Source of the DNA: Candidatus Binatia bacterium
Lineage (GTDB): Bacteria > Desulfobacterota > Binatia > UBA12015
Reading direction: 5' to 3'
Length of the DNA stretch: 64,000 nucleotides
Assembly (NCBI GenBank): GCA_029248525.1
Contig: JAQWJE010000043.1
Coordinates: forward strand, 62,001 to 126,000
How positions within the stretch are numbered: position 1 is the stretch's first letter; every line of letters begins with the position of its first letter. The translations under genes and the position numbers were made by a program. The notes under the pieces are model-generated. The model was not told where the DNA came from and did not search any database. It worked only from the letters and a program-made list of their open reading frames with translations. This document shows, piece after piece, positions 17,744 to 26,668 of the stretch.

Positions 17744-19506
17744 TGGCTGACCCGATTCGCATTGCGAACTGCTCCGGATTCTTCGGCGATCGCCTCTCCG
17801 CGGCCAGAGAGATGGTCGAAGGCGGGCCGATCGATGTCCTCACCGGAGACTGGCTCGCCGAGTTGACCATGTTGATCCTCGCACGCAAACGCGCCAAACG
17901 GCCCAGTGGCGGCTACGCACAAACCTTCGTCAAACAGATGGAACAAGTCATGGGGACTTGCATGGACAAGGGGATCAAAGTGGTCTCCAACGCCGGCGGG
18001 CTCGACCCGGATGGATGTGCAGATGCCGTTGCTGCGGCAGCCCAGAAACTCGGCGTTCATCCTAAAATCGCCTACGTTTCGGGCGACGACCTGCTCCCCA
18101 CTGCGGCGGATAGAATCGCCCGGGGCGATTTGTTGAATTTCGAAACCGACGAAGCCATCACGGACGCCACAGCCTATATGACCGCCAACGCCTATATCGG
18201 CTGCTGGGGGATCGTCGAGGCCCTCGAACAAGGCGCCGATATCGTGATCACAGGTCGCGCCACTGACGCCGCGATCGTCTGCGGTCCTGCCGCATGGCAC
18301 CACGGCTGGGCGCGAGACGACTATGATCCGCTCGCGGGCGCCGTCGCTGCAGGCCACGTGATTGAGTGCTCCACGCAGGCGACCGGAGGCAACTACTCCT
18401 TTTTCCACGAGATCCCGAATCTCATCCATCCCGGCTTCCCGTGGGCCGAAGTTGCCGCTGACGGCTCCTCGGTGATCGGGAAACACGATGGCACCGGCGG
18501 CGAAGTGAACGTCGGCACGGTAACCTCACAACTCCTGTACGAGATCGGCGCACCCTCGTACCTGGGCCCTGACGTCACGACACGTTTCGATACGGTCCAA
18601 TTGGAGCAGGCCGGACCCGACCGCGTGCGGATGCACGGCGTCCGGGGAGAGGCACCGCCGGAAACCCTCAAGGTCTGCATCAACAAAGCCGGCGGCTTCC
18701 GGGCCGACGTCAATATATGCCTCACCGGCATGGACATCGAAAAAAAGGCCGCCTTGATCGAAGAGGCGTTCTGGTCGGCGAATCCGTACAACCGCGAAGA
18801 CTACGCCTTCCTCAAGACGCGCCTTTTGCGCAACGACAAAACTGACCCCGACTCCAACGAGCAAGGTGTCGCCATCTGGCGTTGCAGCGTGAAGGATCCC
18901 GATGAAAAGAAGGTCGGTCGTGCATTCTCCAACGCCATGATCGAATTGGCTCTGGCCTCGATCCCGGGCTTTTTCACAATGGGTGGCGGAGTCGGCCCCG
19001 GACGCCCCTATGGCGTGCTCGAGACGGCACGGGTTCCGGCGGCGACAGTGCCGCAAAAGGTCACCTTCCTCGGCATCGGCGGTCAGACCACAGAAGTTTC
19101 TTCGGTCATTCCCCGCCGAGACGTGAAGATCACCGCGCCGGCAGAGCCGGCAGCCACGCCTCCTGCCGGGGACACCCAATCCCTGCCGCTGGGAACGTTG
19201 TTCGGCGCGCGCTCCGGGGACAAGGGGGGCAACGCCAATCTGGGCATCTTCGCGCGCAGCGATGAAGCCTGGACCTTCCTCGACAACCTCCTGACCATCG
19301 ACAAGCTCAAGGAGCTTTTGCCCGAATCCCGGGACCTGGCGATCGACCGACATCGGCTACCCGCCATCCGGTCCCTCAACTTCGTCCTGCACGGGTTTCT
19401 TGAAGAAGGCGTCGCCGCGTCGACGCGACAGGACCCCCAAGCCAAGAGTTTGGGAGAGTGGCTGCGCGCCCGGGTCGTCGACATCCCCGCGAGCCTGCTC
19501 GGGTGA
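17743..19506 (+). CDS. AtuA family (DUF1446) acyclic terpene utilisation protein
   Basis: A 587-residue AtuA-family protein. The core (about residues 5-450) starts IRIANCSGFFGDR and includes GGLDPDGCADAV, DIVITGRATDAAIVCG and TQATGGNYSFF. A second module after a proline-rich linker near residue 470 starts with LGTLFGARSGDKGGNANLG, the AtuA C-terminal ferredoxin-like domain. AtuA is required for citronellol/geraniol growth in pseudomonads but its reaction is unknown. The start overlaps the carboxylase alpha stop (TAATG) and a TetR gene overlaps its end (GTGA). This is the marker gene for an atu-like reading of the cluster. Confidence 0.9.
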   Translation: MADPIRIANCSGFFGDRLSAAREMVEGGPIDVLTGDWLAELTMLILARKRAKRPSGGYAQTFVKQMEQVMGTCMDKGIKVVSNAGGLDPDGCADAVAAAAQKLGVHPKIAYVSGDDLLPTAADRIARGDLLNFETDEAITDATAYMTANAYIGCWGIVEALEQGADIVITGRATDAAIVCGPAAWHHGWARDDYDPLAGAVAAGHVIECSTQATGGNYSFFHEIPNLIHPGFPWAEVAADGSSVIGKHDGTGGEVNVGTVTSQLLYEIGAPSYLGPDVTTRFDTVQLEQAGPDRVRMHGVRGEAPPETLKVCINKAGGFRADVNICLTGMDIEKKAALIEEAFWSANPYNREDYAFLKTRLLRNDKTDPDSNEQGVAIWRCSVKDPDEKKVGRAFSNAMIELALASIPGFFTMGGGVGPGRPYGVLETARVPAATVPQKVTFLGIGGQTTEVSSVIPRRDVKITAPAEPAATPPAGDTQSLPLGTLFGARSGDKGGNANLGIFARSDEAWTFLDNLLTIDKLKELLPESRDLAIDRHRLPAIRSLNFVLHGFLEEGVAASTRQDPQAKSLGEWLRARVVDIPASLLG

Positions 19507-20156
19507 GCGAGAAGGCCACCCAGTCGAGCCCCCGATTCCCCGGGGTCCGGGCCCCGCAACCTCTCCTCGATGCCGAGGCCGAGCATCGCCTGACAGATCG
19601 ACAGAAGGAGATTCTCGACGAACTGGAGACCGCCGGCGCCGAGGATGGGTTTGCCTCCCAAACCATGGCGGAGATCGCCGCCCGCATGAATTGCTCGTTG
19701 CGGACGCTTTATGGCATCGCCCCGACACGTGACGAACTCTTGCTGATTGCGGTGGACCGCCGGCTCCGCCGCATCGGGCGCAAGGCCATCGAGAAGCTGG
19801 ATCCGACGCTTTCCCCCCTGGAGCTTCTGCGCGCTTACCTCGAGGGCGCCAACGCAGCCGTACAACGACAAACCTTTACGTTGTCGAGGGACTTCGCAAC
19901 GGTCAGCGGCTCTCGCCGACTGGCAGATTCACACGAAAATTATGTAATCTCAGTGGTGCAAAAACTTCTGGATCGCGCCGTATCCGAGACCCAGATCCGC
20001 CCCGTGGACACGGCTGCGGTTGCTCATATTCTCGGAGGCTTCGGGCGCGAATTCACCAAACCCGATATCGTCGACATGATCGACGGGACCCCCGACGAGG
20101 CCGCCAACCTCCTGACCGACGTCCTGCTTCGCGGCCTGGTTGCCCGCCAGCCCTGA
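19503..20156 (+). CDS. TetR/AcrR family transcriptional regulator
   Basis: A 217-residue regulator with an N-terminal helix-turn-helix at about residues 55-85 (TMAEIAARMNCSLRTLYGIAPTRDELL), in which the usual YYHF is replaced by LYGIA, and an alpha-helical ligand domain. The GTG start at 19503 overlaps the AtuA stop and is preferred to the ATG at 19458, which would extend into the AtuA frame. Its place inside the carboxylase-AtuA operon parallels AtuR, the TetR repressor of the Pseudomonas atu cluster. The dyad at 14014-14041 is its best candidate operator. The effector is probably a CoA thioester or free acid. Confidence 0.85.
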   Translation: MSEKATQSSPRFPGVRAPQPLLDAEAEHRLTDRQKEILDELETAGAEDGFASQTMAEIAARMNCSLRTLYGIAPTRDELLLIAVDRRLRRIGRKAIEKLDPTLSPLELLRAYLEGANAAVQRQTFTLSRDFATVSGSRRLADSHENYVISVVQKLLDRAVSETQIRPVDTAAVAHILGGFGREFTKPDIVDMIDGTPDEAANLLTDVLLRGLVARQP

Positions 20157-20194
20157 TATTGCAGAAACCCTTGCCACATAGGAAGGTAAATCCC

Positions 20195-21073
20195 ATGAGT
20201 AACGATTCGAACCAGAAAATTCGCACCTACAAGGATGCGGTCGCCCTGATCACAGGAGGCGCCTCCGGAATCGGTGCGGCCATCGCCAAGGATCTGGTTC
20301 GCCGCGGTGCCTCTGTCATTCTCGCCGACCGCCAATTGGAGGCGGCGCAGACATTGGCAACCTCCCTGGGCGCCAAGGCCGAGGCCGTCGCCCTCGACGT
20401 GCGGGACGCCGATCAATTTGCCAGCGTCGTGGAAGGCACCAAGGCTCGGCACGGACGAATCGATTACTTCTTCAACAACGCCGGCATCGGCATCGGTGGC
20501 CCGGTACAAGATCATAGCCTCGAGGACTGGCGCTATACGATCGACGTCAATATTCTCGGCGTCGTCTATGGCGTTCATGCTGTCTTGCCCATTCTACGCG
20601 AGCAGGGCTTCGGCCATATCATCAACACCGCCTCGATGGCGGGCCAGATCCCCTGCCCCGGGCTGACAGCTTACGCCACAACCAAACATGCTGTCGTCGG
20701 ACTCTCCCGCTCACTCCGCGCCGAGTCCGCACAGGCCGGCGTGCAGGTCAGCGCCTTTTGTCCCGGCGTGATTCAGACCGAGATTCTGAACAAGGGCGGC
20801 ACATTCGGACGCAGCATGGGCTGGGCCGACGCAGAGCCTGATGCCGAACAACTGGCGAAGACCAAGCCGATGGACGCCGATGCCTTTGCTCGCGAAGCCC
20901 TGGACCGTGTCGCCGCCAATGATGAGATCATCATCCTGCCGCGTCGATGGTATATGATGGCGCGGTTCGACAAACTCTTTCCGCGCTTGTTCAGCTCCTT
21001 TATCGCCAACCGCTTTGCCAGCGAGGCCTCCCGCCTCGAAAGGCGTGCCGCCAGCGCTACGGCTGGGAAATAA
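20195..21073 (+). CDS. short-chain dehydrogenase/reductase (SDR)
   Basis: A 292-residue classical SDR. The cofactor motif is ITGGASGIGAAIAKDL, the NNAG motif is NNAGIGIGG, and the active-site Tyr-Lys pair lies in YATTKHAVVGLS, preceded by the catalytic serine in NTASMAG. The start at 20195 (MSNDSNQK) has GGAAGG 9 bases upstream; the longer frame to 20159 is less likely. The C-terminal tail with YMMARFDKLFPRLFSSF suggests membrane association or a hydrophobic substrate. It is the last gene of the AtuA operon and could be the alcohol/hydroxyacyl dehydrogenase (AtuB/AtuG role). Its 3' end overlaps the convergent DUF3604 gene by 17 bases. Confidence 0.88.
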   Translation: MSNDSNQKIRTYKDAVALITGGASGIGAAIAKDLVRRGASVILADRQLEAAQTLATSLGAKAEAVALDVRDADQFASVVEGTKARHGRIDYFFNNAGIGIGGPVQDHSLEDWRYTIDVNILGVVYGVHAVLPILREQGFGHIINTASMAGQIPCPGLTAYATTKHAVVGLSRSLRAESAQAGVQVSAFCPGVIQTEILNKGGTFGRSMGWADAEPDAEQLAKTKPMDADAFAREALDRVAANDEIIILPRRWYMMARFDKLFPRLFSSFIANRFASEASRLERRAASATAGK

Positions 21074-23321
21074 AGATCGGCGACGACCATGCGCGAGGCT
21101 CGTGGGGAGCCAGGCACTCATCACCTGTGCTTTGCGGACATGTGGACACATGGATGCAGGCCCCCGCCTCATCCCGCTCGCAACGAAGATTGTCCGCATT
21201 GATACCGGGCATCGGTTCCTCGAACGCCCGCACGTAATACACTGCTTCCCGACCGCTTTCACGAAACTCCGGGTCTTCAAAAGTCGCCATGCAACCCGCT
21301 CGATCGCCCGAGCAGGGAAAAACGCGCCAAGGATCTTCGATCAATTCGCCGATCGGCTCGCCGGCCTTGATTTGCGGGCGAATCCGCACGACCTCGATGC
21401 GACTCAGCGGTCGCCGCTCATCCGTGGGATAATAACACTCGCCCTTGCAGAGGCGTGCCACGTCCGCGGCGCCGAGAGAGCTCAAGGACTCCTCGGGACA
21501 GCCAGGCTTCTGCACCAGAGAGCCGACCGCACGAACCTCAAATCGCGGATTCCGAGAGGACAACCCCTCACTGCCCATCGGCAATCTTCGACCGTCGGCC
21601 TCCAGCCAATCGAACCAAAGAAGAATGCGTGGTCCGCTGGTGCCGTACACTTCTCGCCGCTGCATGCCGTCCCATACGGCATCGCGGTCCCGACCCTCGG
21701 CATGCACGGCAATCAAACCGCCGGTGATCAGAAATGAGCTGGCCCGTTCGGCTTCGAAACGCTGAAACCCCGAGGCGGTCTCGATCGCTTCGGCAAAGGG
21801 GATCGAATTGGGCAGCGGCTCACTCGGGGGCGGCAAGATGACCGAGCTGAGGACACCGAGGCTTTCATCCACAGGCCCCGAAGCCATTGACTCCGTCATC
21901 CCCCGCCGTGCCACTTCCTTGTAGCCGGATCCCGATCGCGCGAAATGATTATCGCTCGACGCCATCAATCCCATCCGAAATCGAGCCGGCGGACCAGGCT
22001 CGGAGAAATCCCCTAGTGCGAGAATATATTGTGCGGAACTTGCGGGTCGGTAATTGAAGCTCGGTTCACGACAATCCTGGCATTGGCCCGCATCCAACCA
22101 ATCTTCCGGAAGGACCCCGGGAACGACCAGATGACCCGCCATGCCGCCTTCGAGATGTCGCGCCCGTGCCAGCGCGGCGCGCTCCTCACAAATGGTCGCG
22201 TCCGTGCCTTCGTTCAGGCAGCGCGCTTCAATGATCTGGCCGGCCCGCCAGCAGGACGGGAGATAGTTGGGTCGCGGGCTCGGACAAATCACCGTGCCAT
22301 CCGGCCCGAGATCAACCGCACGCCAATCTCGGTAGACCTCCGAGTCGCCATGGCCGGAATAGACCTCGATCAGGGTCTGCCGTGCCGGATCATGGTTGCC
22401 GTCGACCAGCTGCTTGTCCCAACTCGCACCCGCCGGAGTGTAAGCGCCCCAGCTGGTTCCATGCGGGATTACGAGCGACGGATAGCCCCAATCATCGAGT
22501 TTTTCGAAAAGCTCGGCGGGCGTCGCGACCGCCTCACGGCAATCGGTGGGCAAATCACGCACCGACACGCCGGTCGGACAATCCCGAATGGCCTCGGTCT
22601 CGGTCAGATAGGCCGCCCAGTCATGGAAGCGCCCCCCCATCAGCAGGGCCGCAGCGCCACGCGGCAGTAGGCCGAGTTCGCCGACATTCTCTCCCGCATT
22701 CTTGGTCGCTGCGATCGGACGCGTCGGGATGTGGCCGTCTTCGGTATCACGCAAGATGACATTCTTGTGCCCGAAATGGGTCTCACGAGTCGGCCCGGCC
22801 TGCGTCCATTCCCAACCCAAAAAGGCGACCAGATCATCCGACGCTCCGGAGACAGCATTGCATTGCCGAATGGCCTCGACCGTCTCCACCCAACGACGTT
22901 CCGAAAGATTCCCTGCATGGTCATTGATCGAGAAGAAATCCAGAGCGGCGCAATGCCTGGCAAAATCGCAGGCGTCCGACGGCGGATGCCCGCCCTCGCC
23001 CCCCACCATCGGCAGGCTGAAGGTGAAGGCATCGGCAGAAAAGGTGGTATGCACGTGCAAATCACCAAAAAGAATTTGCCGTCCATCTTCGCGACCAACA
23101 GCTCTGGCGGCCGCGGCCTGCGTTCGCTCTCCCTCGCGCAGGCTCTCCGGGCTGCGAGCATTGCCTGCGGGACTCCCACGGTCTTCGACGGTACCAAAAG
23201 TGCCACGGCCAGCGACGACAACCGCGACCAACAAGCCGGCAAATAGCAGGAGAACCACGAGGGCTCCTCTTTTCAGAAATGACGACAACGCATGACCTCC
23301 CCGAGGGAAATTTCCTCGCAT
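21057..23321 (-). CDS. DUF3604 domain protein, PHP-like metal-dependent, membrane-anchored
   Basis: A 754-residue protein with one N-terminal hydrophobic segment (ALVVLLLFAGLLVAVVVAG), then a long DUF3604 domain. It opens with the PHP-type metal motif GDLHVHTTFSADA, followed by FFSINDHAGNLSERRW and, later, PHGTSWGAYTP, consistent with a periplasmic metallohydrolase. A TTG at 23288 preceded by GGGGAGG is an alternative start that still leaves a signal anchor. DUF3604 proteins are large and uncharacterised. The high count of paired cysteines in the C-terminal half suggests disulphides and an extracytoplasmic location. The gene's 3' end overlaps the convergent SDR. Confidence 0.85.
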   Translation of the reverse strand: MRGNFPRGGHALSSFLKRGALVVLLLFAGLLVAVVVAGRGTFGTVEDRGSPAGNARSPESLREGERTQAAAARAVGREDGRQILFGDLHVHTTFSADAFTFSLPMVGGEGGHPPSDACDFARHCAALDFFSINDHAGNLSERRWVETVEAIRQCNAVSGASDDLVAFLGWEWTQAGPTRETHFGHKNVILRDTEDGHIPTRPIAATKNAGENVGELGLLPRGAAALLMGGRFHDWAAYLTETEAIRDCPTGVSVRDLPTDCREAVATPAELFEKLDDWGYPSLVIPHGTSWGAYTPAGASWDKQLVDGNHDPARQTLIEVYSGHGDSEVYRDWRAVDLGPDGTVICPSPRPNYLPSCWRAGQIIEARCLNEGTDATICEERAALARARHLEGGMAGHLVVPGVLPEDWLDAGQCQDCREPSFNYRPASSAQYILALGDFSEPGPPARFRMGLMASSDNHFARSGSGYKEVARRGMTESMASGPVDESLGVLSSVILPPPSEPLPNSIPFAEAIETASGFQRFEAERASSFLITGGLIAVHAEGRDRDAVWDGMQRREVYGTSGPRILLWFDWLEADGRRLPMGSEGLSSRNPRFEVRAVGSLVQKPGCPEESLSSLGAADVARLCKGECYYPTDERRPLSRIEVVRIRPQIKAGEPIGELIEDPWRVFPCSGDRAGCMATFEDPEFRESGREAVYYVRAFEEPMPGINADNLRCERDEAGACIHVSTCPQSTGDECLAPHEPRAWSSPIFISQP

Positions 23322-23457
23322 GGTCGGTACCGCGGACCATGCCCTGACCCCTGACTAGCCGAGTTGGGGACTCCGGGTCCAATGCCCCCTTTGGAGACCA
23401 GCTGCCGCCGATCCCACATGCGCCTCCGGAGTTGGTAACACGACGAAGGCCCGGGCC

Positions 23458-24912
23458 TCAGGCAAAGGGTTGGAAGGTCTGCTTCTCGAGCTGCCCCTGG
23501 GCGCTTCGGGCGGCATGCCAGCCGCACATCCCATGCACGCCCCCGCCCGGCGGCGTCGAGGCCGAACAGATGAAGATACGTGGATTGGGTGTGGAATAGG
23601 GGTCGAGGCGCGCTACGGGGCGCGTAAATAGCTGCGCCAGATCCGCTACCCCTCCTGTGATCGCTCCACCCACATAGTTCGGATTCATCGCCGCAAAATC
23701 CGTCGTCCTCATGATATGGCGCGCCTGAATTCGATCTCGAAAACCCGGCGCGAAGCGCTCGATCTGGGATTCGATCGCGCCGGTCATATCCTCGGTCGAA
23801 TTCGCCGGCACATGGCAGTAAGCGTAGCCTGTGCCGCTGCCCTGAGGCGCTCGCGTCGGATCGAAATTACTTTGCTGCACCACCAGCACGAAGGGCTTCT
23901 CGCTATGGTCGCCGCGCCACATTGCGGCCTCGCTGGCCGCGACTTCATCCAGGGTCCCGCCCACATGAACCGTCGATGCTTCAGAGCAACGGGGATCTTT
24001 CCAGGGGATGGGTCCGTCCATCGCGAGATCCAATTTGAAAACGCCCGGCCCGAAGCGGTAGCGCTGCAAGCGCTTGCGGTAGCCAGCGGGCAACGCATCC
24101 CCTGCGATTCGGGCCAACTGGTGCGGGTCCGTATCGAAGAGGTAGACTTTTGCCGGGGGTAGATCGCGGGCCGATGCAACCGGATGGTCGGTGCGCAGTT
24201 CCCCGCCGGACGCACGCAGCAAGGAGGCCAAGGCCGCGGTGATCGCATCCGACCCCCCTTTGGCGACGGGCCAGTCTTCGAGATGGGCCGTCAGCGCAAA
24301 GAGGACGCCCAGCGCCGATGTCATGGGCTGCGAGAGGGGTAGGATCGAATGCCCGGCACATCCCGCCAGAAGCGCCCGTGCGGTTTCCTCGCGAAACAAG
24401 GTCTTTGCCAGAAGGCTGGCGGGCCACATCGCGCGCAACCCGAAACGAACAAAGGAAACTGGATCCTCGGGGAAGCTCAGGGGCCCCAAAGCGTCTTTCA
24501 GCAAACCCTGCCCGTTCGCCAACAAGGGCTCCAGCAAGGATCGATATCGGGGTCCGTCCGAGCCGAGTTCCTCCACCGTCCGATCCAGTGATCGCCACAA
24601 CATGCCAGCCGGTCGATCATCCAGCGGATGCGCGACCGATGCGCCGGGCTTGACCCACTCCAAACCATGTTCTTCGAGAGGGAGCTCCCTGAAAAAGGGC
24701 GAAAGAATCCCCATCGGATGGGCTGCAGAACAAATATCGTGACGGAACCCCGGCAACGTGATCTCGCGGGTATCCGCGCCGCCGCCCAGACGGGACGCGC
24801 CCTCGAGCACCAGCACGGAGGCGCCTTCTCGCGCCAACGCGACTCCGGCAGCGAGCCCGTTGGGACCCGATCCAATAATTACCGCATCGAATTGCTCATG
24901 GGGCTGGTCCAT
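23458..24912 (-). CDS. phytoene dehydrogenase-like NAD(P)/FAD-dependent oxidoreductase
   Basis: A 484-residue flavoprotein with the ADP-binding fold FDAVIIGSGPNGLAAGVALAREG at the N-terminus and GGGADTREITLPGFRHD next to it, as in the CrtI/carotenoid-isomerase and FAD-dependent amine oxidase superfamily. The C-terminal FAD motif FICSASTPPGGGVHGMCGWHAA is intact. I start at ATG 24912 because the alternative TTG at 24936 lies inside an inverted repeat; the Shine-Dalgarno is unusually close to 24912, so the start is uncertain. It is divergent from the DUF3556 gene. Family roles include carotenoid desaturation and lipid oxidation; no phytoene synthase is visible nearby. Confidence 0.87.
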   Translation of the reverse strand: MDQPHEQFDAVIIGSGPNGLAAGVALAREGASVLVLEGASRLGGGADTREITLPGFRHDICSAAHPMGILSPFFRELPLEEHGLEWVKPGASVAHPLDDRPAGMLWRSLDRTVEELGSDGPRYRSLLEPLLANGQGLLKDALGPLSFPEDPVSFVRFGLRAMWPASLLAKTLFREETARALLAGCAGHSILPLSQPMTSALGVLFALTAHLEDWPVAKGGSDAITAALASLLRASGGELRTDHPVASARDLPPAKVYLFDTDPHQLARIAGDALPAGYRKRLQRYRFGPGVFKLDLAMDGPIPWKDPRCSEASTVHVGGTLDEVAASEAAMWRGDHSEKPFVLVVQQSNFDPTRAPQGSGTGYAYCHVPANSTEDMTGAIESQIERFAPGFRDRIQARHIMRTTDFAAMNPNYVGGAITGGVADLAQLFTRPVARLDPYSTPNPRIFICSASTPPGGGVHGMCGWHAARSAQGQLEKQTFQPFA

Positions 24913-24921
24913 TCCTTCAAG

Positions 24922-24938
24922 GTTTGGCACAACCAAAC
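24922..24938. promoter_or_regulatory. inverted repeat GTTTGG-CACAA-CCAAAC in a divergent promoter region
   Basis: Perfect six-base arms with a five-base spacer lie between the divergent oxidoreductase (start 24912) and DUF3556 gene (start 24984). Size and location fit an operator for a dimeric regulator; no regulator gene is adjacent. Confidence 0.4.
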
Positions 24939-24983
24939 GGAATTGTCGCTGACCGCCCTTCGGTCGGCCAGTCGAGGAACCTC

Positions 24984-26666
24984 ATGAGCGAAACACAGGA
25001 CTTTGAAACCACCGACGATATCCACGAAATGCGGGCGCAGCCCTATGCCCGGCAGCTCCACACGATTTGCATGCGTTGGGCGATGGGGAAGATCGCGACG
25101 CCGATCGGCGTCTATATCGGCTACCTTGTAAAATACCTGCTGCTCTTTATCGGCGGCTGGTGGCTTTGCTGCCTTGCCATCCCGGGAGCTGGCGGCTGGA
25201 GCGACTTCAGCACCTGGGCCTTGACCGGCGCCGCGTTCCAGAAGGCCGTGCTATGGTGTCTGTTCTACGAGGGAATCGGGCTGGGTTGCTCCTCGGGGCC
25301 GATGACCGGCCGCATTCTGCCTCCGATCGGGGGCATTCTGCACTTTGCGAGGCCGGGAACCACACGCCTCCCCCTCTTTCCCCAGATGCCGCTCTGCGGA
25401 GGATTCCGCCGCAGCCGCCTCGACGTGGCGCTCTACTTCGCCATCTACGCATTCCTGCTGCATGGGCTGATCGCGGCCGAAATCACATCGGCAATGATTC
25501 TGCCGCTGGTCATTCTTCTGCCCATTCTTGCCTTGCGCGACAAAACGACCTTCGCCGCCTTTCGCGGGGACCACTATTATCTGGCGCTGGTCGCACTCTG
25601 GTATATCGATACACCCGGCGAGGCCTGGATCGCGGGCAACAAGGCCGTCTGGTTCGGCGTCTGGTTCTGGGCCGCCACCTCCAAGCTCAATCAACACTTT
25701 CCCTCGATCATCGCTGTGATGTTGACCAATAGCCCGTTTATTCCGACATCCATCCACCGGCGACTCTTCAAGGACTTCCCGAAAGATATGCGCCCATCCT
25801 CGGTTGCGGCGACGCTCGCACATTTCGGCACCTTCGCTGAGTACGCTTTCCCTATCGTCCTTCTCTGGAGCGCGGGGGGCCCCATGACGCCGTATGCCCT
25901 GATCGCCATGGTGCTCTTTCATTCCTTCATCGCCGGCAATGCACCAAGCGGCATGCCGGTGGAGTGGAATATCATGATGGTCTATGGGGGGTTTGTTCTC
26001 TTCGGACACTTTGCCGAAGTCCCTCTGATGGCCCTGATCGGAACCCCCTGGTTACTCGGTTTCCTTCTCGCCATGCTGGTCTTTGTCCCTTTATTGGGGA
26101 ACTTCGCACCGCAGCACGTCTCGTTTCTGCAGGCGATGCGTTATTACGCCGGCAACTGGGCCTACAGCATCTGGCTTTTCCGTGACGATTCGATCGACAG
26201 GCTGCACCTGCTGACCAAAGGGATCCCCACCATGAAGGAACAGTTGGCTCGGCTCGTCGAGGACGAGGATGAGGTTGCGATGTCCTGTGCCATGACCCCG
26301 GCTTTTCGGCTTATGCATATTCAGGGACGCGCAGCGCACGTGCCTCTGGCCATCGCCGGTGGTGATATGAGCCGTTACGAATGGCAGGATGGTGAAATGG
26401 TTGCTGGCATGGTGCTCGGATGGAACTTCGGGGATGGCCACCTCCACGACGAGCAACTGCTCGATGCGGTACAGGAGCAATGCCATTTCGAAGAGGGCGA
26501 ATTACGAGTCGTTCTGGTCGAGTCGCAGCCACTGCTTGGCCGCTCCATGGCCTGGCGGGTCGTGGATGCAAAAACGGGCCAGATGGCCGAGGGCGAATCC
26601 ATGATCAAGGATATGATCGAGTGGCAGCCCTGGCCAACCGGCCCGCGTGCAGAAGCCTTCAAATAG
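24984..26666 (+). CDS. DUF3556 family polytopic membrane protein
   Basis: A 560-residue membrane protein with roughly eight hydrophobic segments in the first 400 residues and a soluble C-terminal domain of about 150. GLGCSSGPMTGRILPPIGGILHFARPG and TTRLPLFPQMP match the DUF3556 pattern known from mycobacterial membrane proteins. AGGAAC 5 bases before ATG 24984 fixes the start; the ATG at 24924 lies in the divergent promoter. Its fold recalls HTTM/lipase-maturation membrane proteins, but the function is unknown. The divergent flavin oxidoreductase and the downstream MaoC gene suggest lipid metabolism. The 3' end is 2 bases from that of the convergent MaoC gene. Confidence 0.8.
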   Translation: MSETQDFETTDDIHEMRAQPYARQLHTICMRWAMGKIATPIGVYIGYLVKYLLLFIGGWWLCCLAIPGAGGWSDFSTWALTGAAFQKAVLWCLFYEGIGLGCSSGPMTGRILPPIGGILHFARPGTTRLPLFPQMPLCGGFRRSRLDVALYFAIYAFLLHGLIAAEITSAMILPLVILLPILALRDKTTFAAFRGDHYYLALVALWYIDTPGEAWIAGNKAVWFGVWFWAATSKLNQHFPSIIAVMLTNSPFIPTSIHRRLFKDFPKDMRPSSVAATLAHFGTFAEYAFPIVLLWSAGGPMTPYALIAMVLFHSFIAGNAPSGMPVEWNIMMVYGGFVLFGHFAEVPLMALIGTPWLLGFLLAMLVFVPLLGNFAPQHVSFLQAMRYYAGNWAYSIWLFRDDSIDRLHLLTKGIPTMKEQLARLVEDEDEVAMSCAMTPAFRLMHIQGRAAHVPLAIAGGDMSRYEWQDGEMVAGMVLGWNFGDGHLHDEQLLDAVQEQCHFEEGELRVVLVESQPLLGRSMAWRVVDAKTGQMAEGESMIKDMIEWQPWPTGPRAEAFK

Positions 26667-26668
26667 GC

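Noticed and set aside
23447-23458. Palindrome AGGCCCGGGCCT at the oxidoreductase stop as a terminator
   Set aside because: It has no loop without breaking the central pairs, overlaps the stop codon, and has no U-run. In GC-rich DNA such palindromes are common.
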